DNA from: Streptomyces xiaopingdaonensis
GTDB lineage: Bacteria; Actinomycetota; Actinomycetes; Streptomycetales; Streptomycetaceae
Direction of reading: 5' to 3'
DNA length: 64,000 nucleotides
NCBI RefSeq assembly: GCF_000262345.1
Contig: NZ_AJTQ01000168.1
Coordinates: forward strand, 1 to 64,000
This document shows positions 46,982 through 55,773 of the stretch, one piece after another. Position 1 is the stretch's first letter, and the number at the start of each line of letters is the position of its first letter. The translations under genes were made by a program, and so were the position numbers. A model generated the notes under the pieces. That model searched no databases. It saw nothing but the letters and a program-made list of their open reading frames with translations, and was not told the origin of the DNA.

Positions 46982-47209
46982 CATCCCGCCCGACGGCTGT
47001 GGCAGCAGTGGCTCGACGCCGTCCACGCATGCGAGAAGGAGGGCCTGCACTGGCCGAACGGAGCCGAGAAGACCGCCATGATCCTCTGGTCCGCGCTCTT
47101 CGGCCGCTTCGCCCTGTGGACCTCCACCTTCGGCGAGCACGACCCCCGGACGCTCACCGACTTCGCCGAGACCCTCGTCGACGCCACCTTGCGAGACGCC
47201 CACCGGTGA
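46982..47209 (+). pseudogene. 3' fragment of a TetR-like regulator
   Basis: An open frame without a credible start encodes HPARRLWQQWLDAVHACEKEG...TAMILWSALFGRFALWTSTFGEHD and ends DATLRDAHR at TGA 47207-47209. It reads like the C-terminal ligand-binding helices of a TetR protein, with the DNA-binding half missing. It marks the downstream edge of the island. Confidence 0.45.
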
Positions 47210-47246
47210 CGCGGGACGGCGAACGCACAGGCGGCCCCCCGCACGG

Positions 47247-47840
47247 TCACGGTGAGACGATCTCTGCCACCGCGTCGCGGACCTGCTGGGTGCGCTCGTC
47301 CGCGTCACCGCTCTCACCGAGCGCGTAGAAGGCCGCGGCGACGCCTCCGACGAACGCGCCCACCAGGGCCGCGGCCTGCACCGCTTCCAGCCGGGGGAAG
47401 GCCTCCCTCAAGGCGGCGGTGATCTGCCTCTGCGCCTCGAGCTGCAGCCGCAGCGCCCTGGCCTGGACAGCGGGGACGTGCGGCAAGAGCCGCATCCGCA
47501 ACTGGGCGACCGGGCTCGACGCCTCCTCGTCGATCGACGCACTGCTCAAGCCCCGCAACAGCACCTGGGCCGGCGTCTCGGACGGGGAGCGCTCGGCGAT
47601 CGCCCGCAGCGCGGTCGTGACGCGGGGATCGGCCTCGGGGAAGAGCAGCTGCTCCTTGGTCTCGAAGTACGCGGAGAACGTGCGGGTGCCGATGTCTGCT
47701 GCGGCGGCGATGTCCGCAACGGTCGTCTCGTCGTAGCCGCGCTCCGTGAACAGCCGGTACCCGGCATCGATCAGCCGAGCACGCGTGCGCTGCCGCTTGC
47801 GCTCCCGCAGCGAGAGGCCCTTGTCAGAGATGTCATCCAC
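47247..47840 (-). CDS. TetR/AcrR-family regulator
   Basis: 197 aa. The HTH spans residues about 10-60 (LSLRERKRQRTRARLIDAGYRLFTERGYDETTVADIAAAADIGTRTFSAYFETKEQLLF), then a helical effector domain. GTG at 47840 (VDDISDK) was chosen as the start because upstream translation is Cys/Arg-rich and unlike the family. It is divergent from an FAD monooxygenase, 88 bases apart, with a 6-2-6 palindrome between them, so it probably represses that gene. Confidence 0.88.
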   Translation of the reverse strand: MDDISDKGLSLRERKRQRTRARLIDAGYRLFTERGYDETTVADIAAAADIGTRTFSAYFETKEQLLFPEADPRVTTALRAIAERSPSETPAQVLLRGLSSASIDEEASSPVAQLRMRLLPHVPAVQARALRLQLEAQRQITAALREAFPRLEAVQAAALVGAFVGGVAAAFYALGESGDADERTQQVRDAVAEIVSP

Positions 47841-47896
47841 GGCCGACAGAATACAACGCCGCCTGCCGCGTTGCAGTCGCTGCATTTTTGCTCTTG

Positions 47897-47910
47897 CTGC
47901 TGAACAGCAG
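47897..47910. promoter_or_regulatory. Candidate TetR operator upstream of the FAD monooxygenase
   Basis: CTGCTG-AA-CAGCAG is a perfect 6-2-6 palindrome 19 bases before the monooxygenase ATG, in the TetR/monooxygenase intergenic region. Confidence 0.5.
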
Positions 47911-47928
47911 AGGCTGCATGATGGAGGC

Positions 47929-49068
47929 ATGGGCAGAAAGAGCGTGCTGATCTCAGGAGCCGGCATCGCCGGATCGACCGCCGCCTACTGGCTGGCCCGC
48001 AACGGATGGCAGGTGACCGTGGTGGAAAAGGCCGAGGCGATGCGCTCCAGCGGCAACCCGATCGACGTCCGCGGTGACGCGGCGTCCGTGGCGCACCGGA
48101 TGCACATCTGGCCCGCCCTGCGCGAGAAGGCCACCCGGGTGGACCGGCTGGTCGTGGTGGACGAGACCGGCCGACCCCGCATCGCCATGGACACCCGGCA
48201 AGCCTCGGAACCGGACCGGGAGGTCGAGGTGCCCCGCGCCGATCTCGCCGCGGCACTGCTGAGCGCGGCCCGCGGCGAGGCCGAGATCGTGGTGGGTGAC
48301 TCGATCTCCGAACTGACGCAGGACGAAGCCGGGGTCGACGTCCGCTTCGCCTCGGGCTCAACCCGCCGATTTCAGCTCGTTCTCGGCGCCGACGGGCTGC
48401 ACTCGGCCGTACGACGGCTCACCTTCGGCCCGGAGGAGAACTTCGCTTCTCCCTTCGGGATGTACGTGGGCACGATGCGCACCGCCCTCGACGCCGGCGA
48501 CCCGCGCGAACTGCGGCTCTTCAACCGGCCCGGGATCTCGCTGTCCCTCCACCCCGGCGCCGGACACCCGCTCGCCGCGTTCATCTTCCGCAGCAACGAG
48601 CACCTCGACCGCCTCGACCCGCAGGCACGAAAGCGCATGGTCGAAAGCGCCTACGAGGGCAGGGGCTGGATCTGCGACGACGTGACGGCCGAGTGGGCCG
48701 CCGCCGACGACGTGTACTTCGACGCCGTCACCCGCGTCACGGTCCCCGTCTGGACACGTGGACGCGTCAGCCTGCTCGGCGACGCCGCCGACTGCGTCTC
48801 CTTGCTGGGTGACGGCTCCAGCAACGCCATCATCGGGGCGAAGACGCTCGCGGACGCCCTGGCCGCCCACCCCGCGGACCACCGCACGGCACTGACCGCC
48901 TACGAAGCCGCCCAGCGCCCCCTGATACGCGCGGCCCAACGACGCGCCGGCACCAACTCGCACTTTCTCGTGCCGGCCAGCCGGATCGGCCTGGGCCTGC
49001 GCAACGCGAGCATGCGCCTGGCGTCCCTGACCCGTCGACCGTCCGAGCACGCGGACGCACAGGCGTAA
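47929..49068 (+). CDS. FAD-dependent monooxygenase (PHBH/TetX-like class A)
   Basis: 379 aa. The Rossmann GxGxxG is LISGAGIAGSTAAYWLARNG (residues 6-25), followed by VTVVEKAEAMRSSGNPIDVRG, the DG motif LVLGADGLHSAVR and the GD motif RVSLLGDAADCVSLLGDGSSNAIIGAKTLADAL. All flavin and NAD(P)H motifs of class A aromatic hydroxylases are present. Many such proteins modify antibiotics or aromatic compounds; the substrate is unknown. ATG at 47929 has GGAGG close upstream. It pairs with the divergent TetR gene. Confidence 0.9.
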   Translation: MGRKSVLISGAGIAGSTAAYWLARNGWQVTVVEKAEAMRSSGNPIDVRGDAASVAHRMHIWPALREKATRVDRLVVVDETGRPRIAMDTRQASEPDREVEVPRADLAAALLSAARGEAEIVVGDSISELTQDEAGVDVRFASGSTRRFQLVLGADGLHSAVRRLTFGPEENFASPFGMYVGTMRTALDAGDPRELRLFNRPGISLSLHPGAGHPLAAFIFRSNEHLDRLDPQARKRMVESAYEGRGWICDDVTAEWAAADDVYFDAVTRVTVPVWTRGRVSLLGDAADCVSLLGDGSSNAIIGAKTLADALAAHPADHRTALTAYEAAQRPLIRAAQRRAGTNSHFLVPASRIGLGLRNASMRLASLTRRPSEHADAQA

Positions 49069-49407
49069 GACCCGTCGGCGACCGCTGCCCCTGGATGCCG
49101 TCGCCGCGCCCGTACTGACGGCTGCAGGGGTGCAGTTCCGCGCGCATGGCGCGGTCGAGGACGCTCTGTCCGGTCTTGACGACCCCCGGGCCGTCGGCGG
49201 CCGCGACGGGTCAGCGCGAACCGGGCTGCTCACACCGTCACTTCGGAAGGATGGGCGTACGGTCGCGGTGATCGCCCGCGTCGGCTCGCGTCTTCGATGC
49301 GGTGCTCGCGGTGACGCCGAGCCAGCCGGCGACCTGGAGCAGGTGACGGCGGGCTTCGGAGAGATGGCCCGCCCCCGCCCCGTGGCGTCGAGGGACTCCC
49401 CCGTCTG
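49069..49407. other. Spacer between the FAD monooxygenase and the OYE-type reductase
   Basis: 339 bases between convergent genes. The minus frame near 49250-49330 reads EARRHLLQVAGWLGVTASTASK, which looks weakly like gene debris, but no start, stop or family is convincing. Confidence 0.35.
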
Positions 49408-50652
49408 TCACCCCTCCCGACGGTTGCGGCGCTTGGCGCGGGAGCGCCGGTACCGGTCGGCGACGAGGGCGGCGGTCGGGGCGAGTGGTCGTCCCGGGCG
49501 GTCGCGGCTGAGGTCGTGCAGGCGCGCGGTGATGCTCGCCTGTACCGCCGCCGCGCGGAGGGGCCTGGAGCGGAGCGCGGAGCGCGGAGGTGCGACCTCG
49601 CCTTCCTCGCCCGCGAGCCAGCCGAGTGGGGCGTCGGGCCGTTGCGCGAGCGCGGTGGCGACGCCGACGAGGGAGAACCCGCTTGCGATCACGTCTTCGG
49701 CGACCGGCGCCCGGCGGACGCCGCCGGTGAGCATGAGAGGGACCGACGTGTCCTCGACGAGTTCTCCCGCCAGCTTGAGGAAGTACGCCTCGCGCTCCAG
49801 GGTGCGCCCGTCTGCCGGATGGCCGGCCGTGGCGAGTGACTCGACGCTCCCTCCGGACAGCTCGACGAAGTCGACGCTGTCGCTGAGCCAGGAGATGACG
49901 TGGTGTGCGTCTTCGAGGTCGAAGCCACCGCGCTGGAAGTCCGCGGAGTTGAGTTTGACGGCGAGGCCGAAACCCGGTGACACGCGTGCACGGACAGCCG
50001 CCACGACGTCGAGGAGCAGCCTGGCGCGGTTGCGGAGGGAGCCACCCCATTCGTCGGTCCGCTTGTTGACCAGCGGGGAGAGAAACTGCGCGAGCAGGTA
50101 CCCGTGCGCGGCGTGGATCTCGACGCCGGCGAAGCCCGCCTGCTCCGCGAGCTCCGCCGTGACGGCGAACCGTTCCACGGTGTCCCGGATGTCGCCCGCT
50201 GTCATCGGCGTCGGCGCCGGAAAGAGCTTGGAGAGCGAGCCGACGTCCACGGGGACCGCCGAGGGTGCCAGCGCCCGCGACCCGGTGTCCCGCTGGACGA
50301 CTCGGCCCGGATGGTTGATCTGCATCCAGAACGAGCTCGTCTCCGCCGCCGCTGCCCACGCGCGGAAGGGCGCGAGGTCGCTGGTGGCGTCCAGGACGAC
50401 GTCGGCCGGCTGCGCGACGGCCGAACGGTCCACCATGACGTGACCCGTCAGCATCAGCGCCGCACCGCCCCTGTCCCATGCGCGGTAGAGCGTCACGAGC
50501 CGGTCGTCGGGACGGCCGCCCCTGCCGGCGAGTTGCTCCTCCATCGCAGCCTTCACCAGGCGGTTGGGAAGGACGGTGCCGCGGGGCAGTCGAAGCCGGG
50601 AGGCGAAGTTCGGGGCAGCGGCTCGCTCATAGGCCCGGGGTCCGGATGTCAT
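49408..50652 (-). CDS. Old yellow enzyme-family NADH:flavin oxidoreductase
   Basis: 414 aa FMN-dependent ene-reductase. OYE motifs are LPRGTVLPNRLVKAAMEE, MQINHPGR, the catalytic EIHAAHGYLLAQFLSP...RTDEWGGSLRNRARL, LAVKLNSADFQRGGF and the FMN phosphate site LMLTGGVR. Family members reduce activated alkenes with NAD(P)H. The start codon overlaps the stop of a small upstream gene (ATGA). Both lie divergent to a TetR gene, with a palindrome at 50914-50926, so TetR control is likely. Confidence 0.9.
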   Translation of the reverse strand: MTSGPRAYERAAAPNFASRLRLPRGTVLPNRLVKAAMEEQLAGRGGRPDDRLVTLYRAWDRGGAALMLTGHVMVDRSAVAQPADVVLDATSDLAPFRAWAAAAETSSFWMQINHPGRVVQRDTGSRALAPSAVPVDVGSLSKLFPAPTPMTAGDIRDTVERFAVTAELAEQAGFAGVEIHAAHGYLLAQFLSPLVNKRTDEWGGSLRNRARLLLDVVAAVRARVSPGFGLAVKLNSADFQRGGFDLEDAHHVISWLSDSVDFVELSGGSVESLATAGHPADGRTLEREAYFLKLAGELVEDTSVPLMLTGGVRRAPVAEDVIASGFSLVGVATALAQRPDAPLGWLAGEEGEVAPPRSALRSRPLRAAAVQASITARLHDLSRDRPGRPLAPTAALVADRYRRSRAKRRNRREG

Positions 50653-50909
50653 CGCTGGGGCACCGGCTTTCCGGTGGTCCGTCGTGTGCGGCTCTCGTTG
50701 ATCGCCGGCTTCAACCCCTCCGGCGTCGACGGGAGGACCCGGTCTCCGCGCGCGGTGACGGCGGCGAGGTCGGAGAACGGCGTGCGCAGAGGAGCCACCC
50801 GGACGCGAACCTGCGCCCCTTGAACTCGACTTCGTGTCACCCGGAGTGCGAGTGAGCGGTGCAGCCAGGGCGCGAGGCTGAGGGTCGCTTCGGCGACTAC
50901 TGATCTCAT
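50649..50909 (-). CDS. Small hypothetical protein
   Basis: 86 aa, basic, unrecognised, with no TM helix or Cys motif. It is supported mainly by position: ATG at 50909 sits next to the probable operator, and its TGA overlaps the OYE ATG by four bases. The composition (VRVAPLRTPFSDLAAVTARGDRVLP) is moderately protein-like. It may instead be leader sequence or the remnant of a larger gene. Confidence 0.4.
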   Translation of the reverse strand: MRSVVAEATLSLAPWLHRSLALRVTRSRVQGAQVRVRVAPLRTPFSDLAAVTARGDRVLPSTPEGLKPAINESRTRRTTGKPVPQR

Positions 50910-50913
50910 AAGC

Positions 50914-50926
50914 CAGTACTGTACTG
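50914..50926. promoter_or_regulatory. Candidate TetR operator between OYE operon and TetR gene
   Basis: CAGTAC-T-GTACTG is a perfect 6-1-6 palindrome in an AT-richer patch, 5 bases before the small minus-strand gene and 48 before the TetR ATG. Confidence 0.6.
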
Positions 50927-50973
50927 CATGTTCAATAGTGGATCGCCGGGCCGGGAGACGCTACTCTCGAGGG

Positions 50974-51552
50974 ATGGCAAAGCTCTCCGGTGACCCCGTG
51001 GACCCCCGCGTGGCACGCACACGGCGCGACGTGATCCGAGCGAGCGCCACCTCGCTGCTGGAGGACGGCTGGGGGGCGACGACCCACGCCGAGGTCGCCC
51101 GGAGAGCGGGGTACTCGAAGGCGACCCTCTACGCGCACTGGCCCACGCCCGTCGACCTCATGCGGGATGCGATCGCCCAGATCTGCGAGGACGCCACCCA
51201 CCCGTCGACCAGTGGCGACCTCCGCGAAGACCTCCACGCCGCACTGAGCGCGCTCGCACTGACCCTGTCGGAAGGCCGGTACGACCGACTGATGGCAGGC
51301 ATCATCGAGCGCGCCGGCCGCGACGAAGGGGCGCGGGACCTCCGCGACCGCCTGTACGAGACCGCCACGACCGGAGTCCGCACCCTCCTCACCGCGCACC
51401 TCCGACCCGACGACGTCGAGCCCTCCCTCGCCATGCTCGTCGGCGCGGTCCTCGTCCGAGCGACCTACGAGGGGGAAGCGGTTACCCCTGCTTTCCTGAC
51501 CGACGTCATCGACCGCGCCCTCCACCGCGCCAAGCTGAAGAGCGAGCGCTGA
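50974..51552 (+). CDS. TetR/AcrR-family regulator
   Basis: 192 aa. The HTH is at about residues 15-60 (RTRRDVIRASATSLLEDGWGATTHAEVARRAGYSKATLYAHWPTPVDLM), then a helical ligand domain. ATG at 50974 is preceded by GAGGG. Its position suggests autoregulation and control of the divergent OYE gene through the CAGTACTGTACTG site. Confidence 0.88.
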   Translation: MAKLSGDPVDPRVARTRRDVIRASATSLLEDGWGATTHAEVARRAGYSKATLYAHWPTPVDLMRDAIAQICEDATHPSTSGDLREDLHAALSALALTLSEGRYDRLMAGIIERAGRDEGARDLRDRLYETATTGVRTLLTAHLRPDDVEPSLAMLVGAVLVRATYEGEAVTPAFLTDVIDRALHRAKLKSER

Positions 51553-51676
51553 ACCCGCCGTCTCCCGCCCTTCGTTGAGCGCCCGGTCGCCACCGTGGCC
51601 GGTGTCCCGATCGGGAGGGCGCTACGCTGAGTCGAGCAGCGCCGGGGCTGACGAAAATCCTCGAAGGAGGTACGCC

Positions 51677-52243
51677 ATGTCCGCAGAGATGGTCGCGCCC
51701 TCGTGGATGCACATGCAGATCAGCGCGGAGCAGTACGACTCCTGGTCCGAGGAGCAGTGCGCCGGCATCGAGATCGTGGACGGGATGGTCGTGGTGAGCC
51801 CGAGCGCGTCCAAGCGGCACAACCGGCTTGCCCGGCTCTTGGCCAACGCCCTGGATGCTGCTGCGGGTTCGGACTGGAACGCCGACACGGACTTCGACGT
51901 CCGCCTGCAGGACGTGCCTCTCACCAACCGGCGTCCGGACGTCATCGTGTACCGCGCGGAGACCCTCGACCTGACGCCCACCCGCCCGGAGCACGTGCTC
52001 CTCGTGGTCGAGGTCGTGTCCCCCGGTTCGGAGACCACGGACCGGATCGTGAAGGTGGACCAGTACGCCAAGTCCGGCATCCCCTTTTACTGGCGCATCG
52101 AACAGGCCGCCACCGGCGTTCCGATCGTCTACACCTACGTTCTCGATCCCGCCAGCAGGACCTATCGGGACGGCGAGATGTTCACCGGCACGGTGAAGGC
52201 CACCGCGCCCTTTTCCGTCACGGTCGACCTCGGGGCCGTATAA
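51677..52243 (+). CDS. Uma2-family (DUF820) PD-(D/E)xK nuclease-fold protein
   Basis: 188 aa. The Uma2 core is clear: YDSWSEEQCAGIEIVDGMVVVSPSAS, RHNRLARLLANAL, NRRPDVIVYRAE, LLVVEVVSPGSETTDRIVKVDQYAKSGIPFYWRIE. The Asp in RPDV and the Glu in VEVVSPGS with following Lys residues form the restriction-endonuclease-like active site. Such proteins are abundant in Streptomyces and cyanobacteria, of unproven function. A near-perfect ribosome site AAGGAGG lies six bases before ATG 51677. It appears monocistronic. Confidence 0.9.
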   Translation: MSAEMVAPSWMHMQISAEQYDSWSEEQCAGIEIVDGMVVVSPSASKRHNRLARLLANALDAAAGSDWNADTDFDVRLQDVPLTNRRPDVIVYRAETLDLTPTRPEHVLLVVEVVSPGSETTDRIVKVDQYAKSGIPFYWRIEQAATGVPIVYTYVLDPASRTYRDGEMFTGTVKATAPFSVTVDLGAV

Positions 52244-52476
52244 GGCCGCTACCGAGCTCGGTCGGCCTTGTACGGCCGTCGGGTTCCACGACGAGCGCCG
52301 CCCCGCCCCGGACAAGTGGCTTGGTGCCGCTGCGACTTGGTCCTGTCCCCCGTGAGAGCTACGTGCAGGTGTCCACCGTGCGGTGACGATTCGCGGGAGG
52401 TGGATACGTAGCGTTCTGGCTGGTCGCGGCGGGCTGCCGCGGACCGCTGACGTACCTCGATTCGCTGGAGAGCCGG

Positions 52477-53373
52477 ATGACCCGCAACCGCAAGACCCCT
52501 GCCGTGATCGCTCTGTGCTGTGCCGTCGCCGGTGTGGGGCTTGTCGGGTGCGACGACGGGACGTCGCCGGCCAACGACGCAGCCGGCAGCTCCGCTTCGG
52601 CGGAGCAGGCGCTGCAGGGCAGCAAGAAGATCGAGGTCGACGGTCGGTCGGTGCACGTAACCTGCTCCGGACGAGCGGCGGAGGATCAGCCGGTGGTCAT
52701 GCTGATGCACGGGGGCGGCGACAACGTGAAGAAGATGGCCGGTTTCCAGAAGAAGCTGAGCAAGAAGCACCGTGTCTGCTCCTATGACCGTCTCGGCGCG
52801 GGCACGAGCGACAAGCCCAAGAAGGCGCAGAGCATCGAGGACAGCGGGAAGGTGCTGAACGGGGTGTTGGACGAGGTCGCCGGTGACCACCCGGTTGTCC
52901 TGGCCGGGCATTCGCTCGGCGGACTGCTCGCCGCCCGCTACGCGCCGGACCACCAGGACAGGGTCGCGGGCCTGGTCCTGATGGACGCCACCCCGCCGAC
53001 GCAGAACGCGGACGTCAAGCGGGACGTTCCCGAGTCCGCCGAAGGACCGGCCGCCCAGGTGCGGGACCAGTTCGTCGCGATCTCCTCCGGGCAGAACCCG
53101 GAGAAGCTGGTGATCCGGGACGGCAAGGTGCGCTCCGCCGGGGACATCCCGGTGGAGGTGCTCAAGCACGGGAAGCAGTACCTCGCGGAGATCCCCGAGC
53201 ACGGGAAGGCCCTGGAGCGTTCGTGGTCCGAGGGGCAGAAGAAGTGGCTGAAGATCTCCAGCAACAGCTCGCTCGCCACCGCGTCCAAGAGCGAGCACTA
53301 CCTCTACCTCGACGAGCCCGGTCTCGCCGCCAAGGCGGTCGAGCGCGTGGCCGCGCAGGCGGACCGCACGTGA
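52477..53373 (+). CDS. Lipoprotein alpha/beta hydrolase
   Basis: 298 aa. A signal peptide ending in the lipobox LVGC (Cys about 25) anchors it to the outer face of the membrane. The alpha/beta-hydrolase fold has the oxyanion strand VVMLMHGGGDN, the nucleophile elbow AGHSLGGLLAARYAP, the acid region LVLMDATPP and a late His in SKSEHYLYLDEPG. The substrate is unknown. ATG at 52477 is preceded by GAGAG. The histidine-kinase-like gene starts 79 bases later on the same strand. Confidence 0.88.
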   Translation: MTRNRKTPAVIALCCAVAGVGLVGCDDGTSPANDAAGSSASAEQALQGSKKIEVDGRSVHVTCSGRAAEDQPVVMLMHGGGDNVKKMAGFQKKLSKKHRVCSYDRLGAGTSDKPKKAQSIEDSGKVLNGVLDEVAGDHPVVLAGHSLGGLLAARYAPDHQDRVAGLVLMDATPPTQNADVKRDVPESAEGPAAQVRDQFVAISSGQNPEKLVIRDGKVRSAGDIPVEVLKHGKQYLAEIPEHGKALERSWSEGQKKWLKISSNSSLATASKSEHYLYLDEPGLAAKAVERVAAQADRT

Positions 53374-53452
53374 GATCCCCACGCCGCGTGCGGAGTCGAC
53401 ACCGCAGCGGCGCGCTGCGGGAGCGGCTCCGTACCGATGTCGGGCTTGCGCG

Positions 53453-54283
53453 ATGACGAGTCCGCGAGGACTCCGGGAGCAGTGGCGGTGGCTTCCCGTC
53501 ACGGTCCGCGACCTTCCGGTGGGGCTGCCGTTCCTGGTCGCTTCGCTCCTGCCGTCGCTGCACAACAACGGGACGCAGCTCGGCGGCGTGCCGGACCGCC
53601 CCTTCGACGCGCCGGCCGTCGCGGCCGTCGTCCTGCAGTGCCTGCCGCTGGCGCTGCGGCGCCGGCAGCCGCTCGTCTGCGTCGTGCTGGTCGTGCTCGG
53701 CTTCGCCGTCGACCAGCTACGGGGGTACCACACGTTCGCCGGGAGCGGGCTGCCCATCGCGCTGCTGAGTGCGGGGGCGCACCTGGACCGCCATCGGCGC
53801 CCCACGTTCGTCCTTCTCGCCGTGGCGTACGTGCCGTTGGCGGTTGCGCTCGGTCGGCTCGGCTCCGGTGAGGGGCTCGGAGCGTTCGTGACGTTCTTCG
53901 CGGCGGTGGCCCTCGCGTGGGGCTTCGGGGTGCGGCTGCGCTCCGCTCGGGCCGAGGAGGCCGCGCGCCGCCGCCGCGTCGCCGAGGAGGCCCGCACCGT
54001 CGAACGCGCCCGTATCGCAAGGGGTCTCCACGACGTGGTCACCCGTCATGTGACGGCCATGGTCGTGCAGGCGGAGGCGGCCCGCTGTCTGACCGCGGCG
54101 CCCGAACGCCTCGACCGGACCCTCAGCGCCGTCACCGACACCGGCCGGCACGCCATCGGCGACCTGCGGCACCTGCTCGATCTCCTCGACCCGAACCACC
54201 GCACCGCCCTCCGCGACGGCACCGGAACGGAGAGCGGAACGCCCCCGACGGGCGGCTCGCGTCCACACGGGTCGGACGGTTAG
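53453..54283 (+). pseudogene. Histidine kinase lacking its ATPase domain (truncated)
   Basis: 276 aa. Four or five N-terminal TM helices (about 18-155) are followed by a coiled linker (RSARAEEAARRRRVAEEARTVERARIARGLHD) and the HisKA_3 dimerisation helix. The phosphoacceptor His lies in ARGLHDVVTRHVTAMVVQAEA. Normal kinases continue for about 150 residues through the N, G1 and G2 boxes. Here the protein ends about 45 residues after the DHp helices with a Gly/Ser/Thr tail, and no ATPase box is found in any frame downstream. No response regulator is adjacent. It is probably a truncated gene, or a stand-alone sensor that depends on another kinase. Confidence 0.75.
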
Positions 54284-54730
54284 ACATCGGCCCCGTCGGT
54301 CCGTGCGTACGACACGGAACGGTCGGCGAGCGCACTGACGAGGTCCCGCACGCTCGACGACGAACGGCCGGCCGGAGCGGCGAGCGCCGGAGGAAGCCGG
54401 TCGAGGCACGGATTTCGGTGCGCGGCCGACGCCCGGTCGCCCCCCGGCAGGCCCGTCGTCCTCCGGCGTCGGGGACTCGGGCTCGTCCGTGAAGGCGAGC
54501 GTCGGCATGCGTGCCCCCGCCCGAGGGGAGGCTCGCCGCACCAGCGAGCATGAGTGCGAGGTCGTCGGTGCCGCTTCCTCGGCAGGCCGGATGCGTGCAG
54601 GCGGTTTTCGGCCACGGACGCGGTGAGTGATTTCATGGCGTAACCGCGAGGGGGCGCGGGTAAGGTGCGGCAGGCGGAGGCACGTCCACGGACGCGTTCC
54701 GTGCTTCTCTCGCGTCAAGGAAGGATTGTG
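54284..54730. other. Gene-poor segment between the truncated kinase and prcB
   Basis: 447 bases. It holds the prcB promoter and ribosome site at its right end. Minus-strand frames contain suggestive pieces (a start MPTLAFTDEPESPTPEDD near 54510, an end SSSVRDLVSALADRSVSYAR near 54300-54360) but they lie in different frames. They may be remains of one small gene. No ATPase domain of the kinase is present. Confidence 0.4.
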
Positions 54731-55576
54731 ATGAGTCCTCAACCGAACCCCAGCGGTGGCCTGCCCGCCGCCTTCATGGCCTCTGAAACGTCGTCCTTCC
54801 TGGACTTCCTCTCCGCGCAGGCCCCGGAGCTGGTCCCCTCGCACCGTGAGCTGCCGCGCGTGGAGGGCGAGTTCCAGGCACCGCACGGCACCACGATCGT
54901 CGCGGTCACCTACGCGGACGGGGTGCTGGTCGCGGGCGACCGCCGGGTGACGATGGGGAACGTCATCGCGCACCGCGAGTACGAGAAGGTCTTCCCCGCG
55001 GACGAGCACGCGGCCGTCGCCATCGCGGGCACGGCCGGCCTCGCCGTCGAGCTGGTGAAGCTCTTCCAACTGGAGCTGGAGCACTACGAGAAGATCGAGG
55101 GCACGGCGCTCTCCCTCGTCGGCAAGGCCAACCGGCTGACCACCATGGTCCGCGGCAACCTTGCCATGGCCATGCAGGGCTTGGCCGTGGTGCCGATCCT
55201 CGCCGGCTACGACCTCGACCGCGCGTGCGGCCGCATCTTCACCTACGACGTCACCGGCGGCCGCACGGAGGAGACGGGCTTCGCCGCCACCGGCTCGGGT
55301 TCCGTGTACGCGCGCGGCTCGCTGAAGAAGCTCTACCGGCCGGAAATGTCGGAGAGCGACGTCGTCACCGCCGCGGTCCAGGCGCTCTACGACGCCGCCG
55401 ACGACGACTCGGCCACGGGCGGCCCCGACCTCGCCCGCCGCCTGTTCCCCCTCGTCGCCCTCGTCACCGAGGACGGGTACCGGCAGCTCTCCCAGGACGA
55501 GATCTCCTCCGTCGCGCAGTCGGTCGTCGACAACCGCATGGAATCCCCCAACGGACCCCAGGCACCGGTACTCTGA
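54731..55576 (+). CDS. prcB: Orphan 20S proteasome beta subunit
   Basis: 281 aa. A 53-residue propeptide ([18 protein letters not shown]) ends at HG before [19 protein letters not shown]. Autocleavage would expose Thr54 as the catalytic Thr1. In mature numbering Asp17 and Lys33 are present ([19 protein letters not shown]), and GFAATGSGS and [10 protein letters not shown] supply the remaining active-site Ser/Asp, so it looks catalytically competent. ATG at 54731 follows AGGAAGG. No prcA (alpha), pup, dop, mpa or pafA lies near. In Streptomyces these are normally clustered with the main prcBA, so this is probably a second, diverged beta subunit. A 16-bp terminator stem follows. Confidence 0.92.
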   Translation: MSPQPNPSGGLPAAFMASETSSFLDFLSAQAPELVPSHRELPRVEGEFQAPHGTTIVAVTYADGVLVAGDRRVTMGNVIAHREYEKVFPADEHAAVAIAGTAGLAVELVKLFQLELEHYEKIEGTALSLVGKANRLTTMVRGNLAMAMQGLAVVPILAGYDLDRACGRIFTYDVTGGRTEETGFAATGSGSVYARGSLKKLYRPEMSESDVVTAAVQALYDAADDDSATGGPDLARRLFPLVALVTEDGYRQLSQDEISSVAQSVVDNRMESPNGPQAPVL

Positions 55577-55613
55577 CGCCGCCCCGGCCGGGACGGCCGA
55601 GGAGCCCGCGCAC

Positions 55614-55649
55614 CGGGAACCGGCCGACCTCCGGGTCGGCCGGTTCCCG
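55614..55649 (+). terminator. prcB terminator
   Basis: A perfect 16-bp stem (55614-55629 with 55634-55649) and a TCCG loop, 38 bases after the prcB stop. It may also serve the convergent minus-strand gene. Confidence 0.8.
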
Positions 55650-55773
55650 TGTCCTCGGGCGCGCGACGACGCCGGCCGCACCCGGGCCGACGGCGCGACG
55701 GACGCCCCTCTTCCGGCGCCCTGCCCGGAGAGGCGGAACTCCCGCGCCGGCGCGTCACCGCGCCCCCGTCCGA

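Noticed and set aside
54280-54636. A 118-codon minus-strand gene (possible small peptide or RiPP precursor)
   Set aside because: Protein-like pieces are split between frames, composition is Arg/Pro/Ser-rich, and no modification enzyme genes are nearby.
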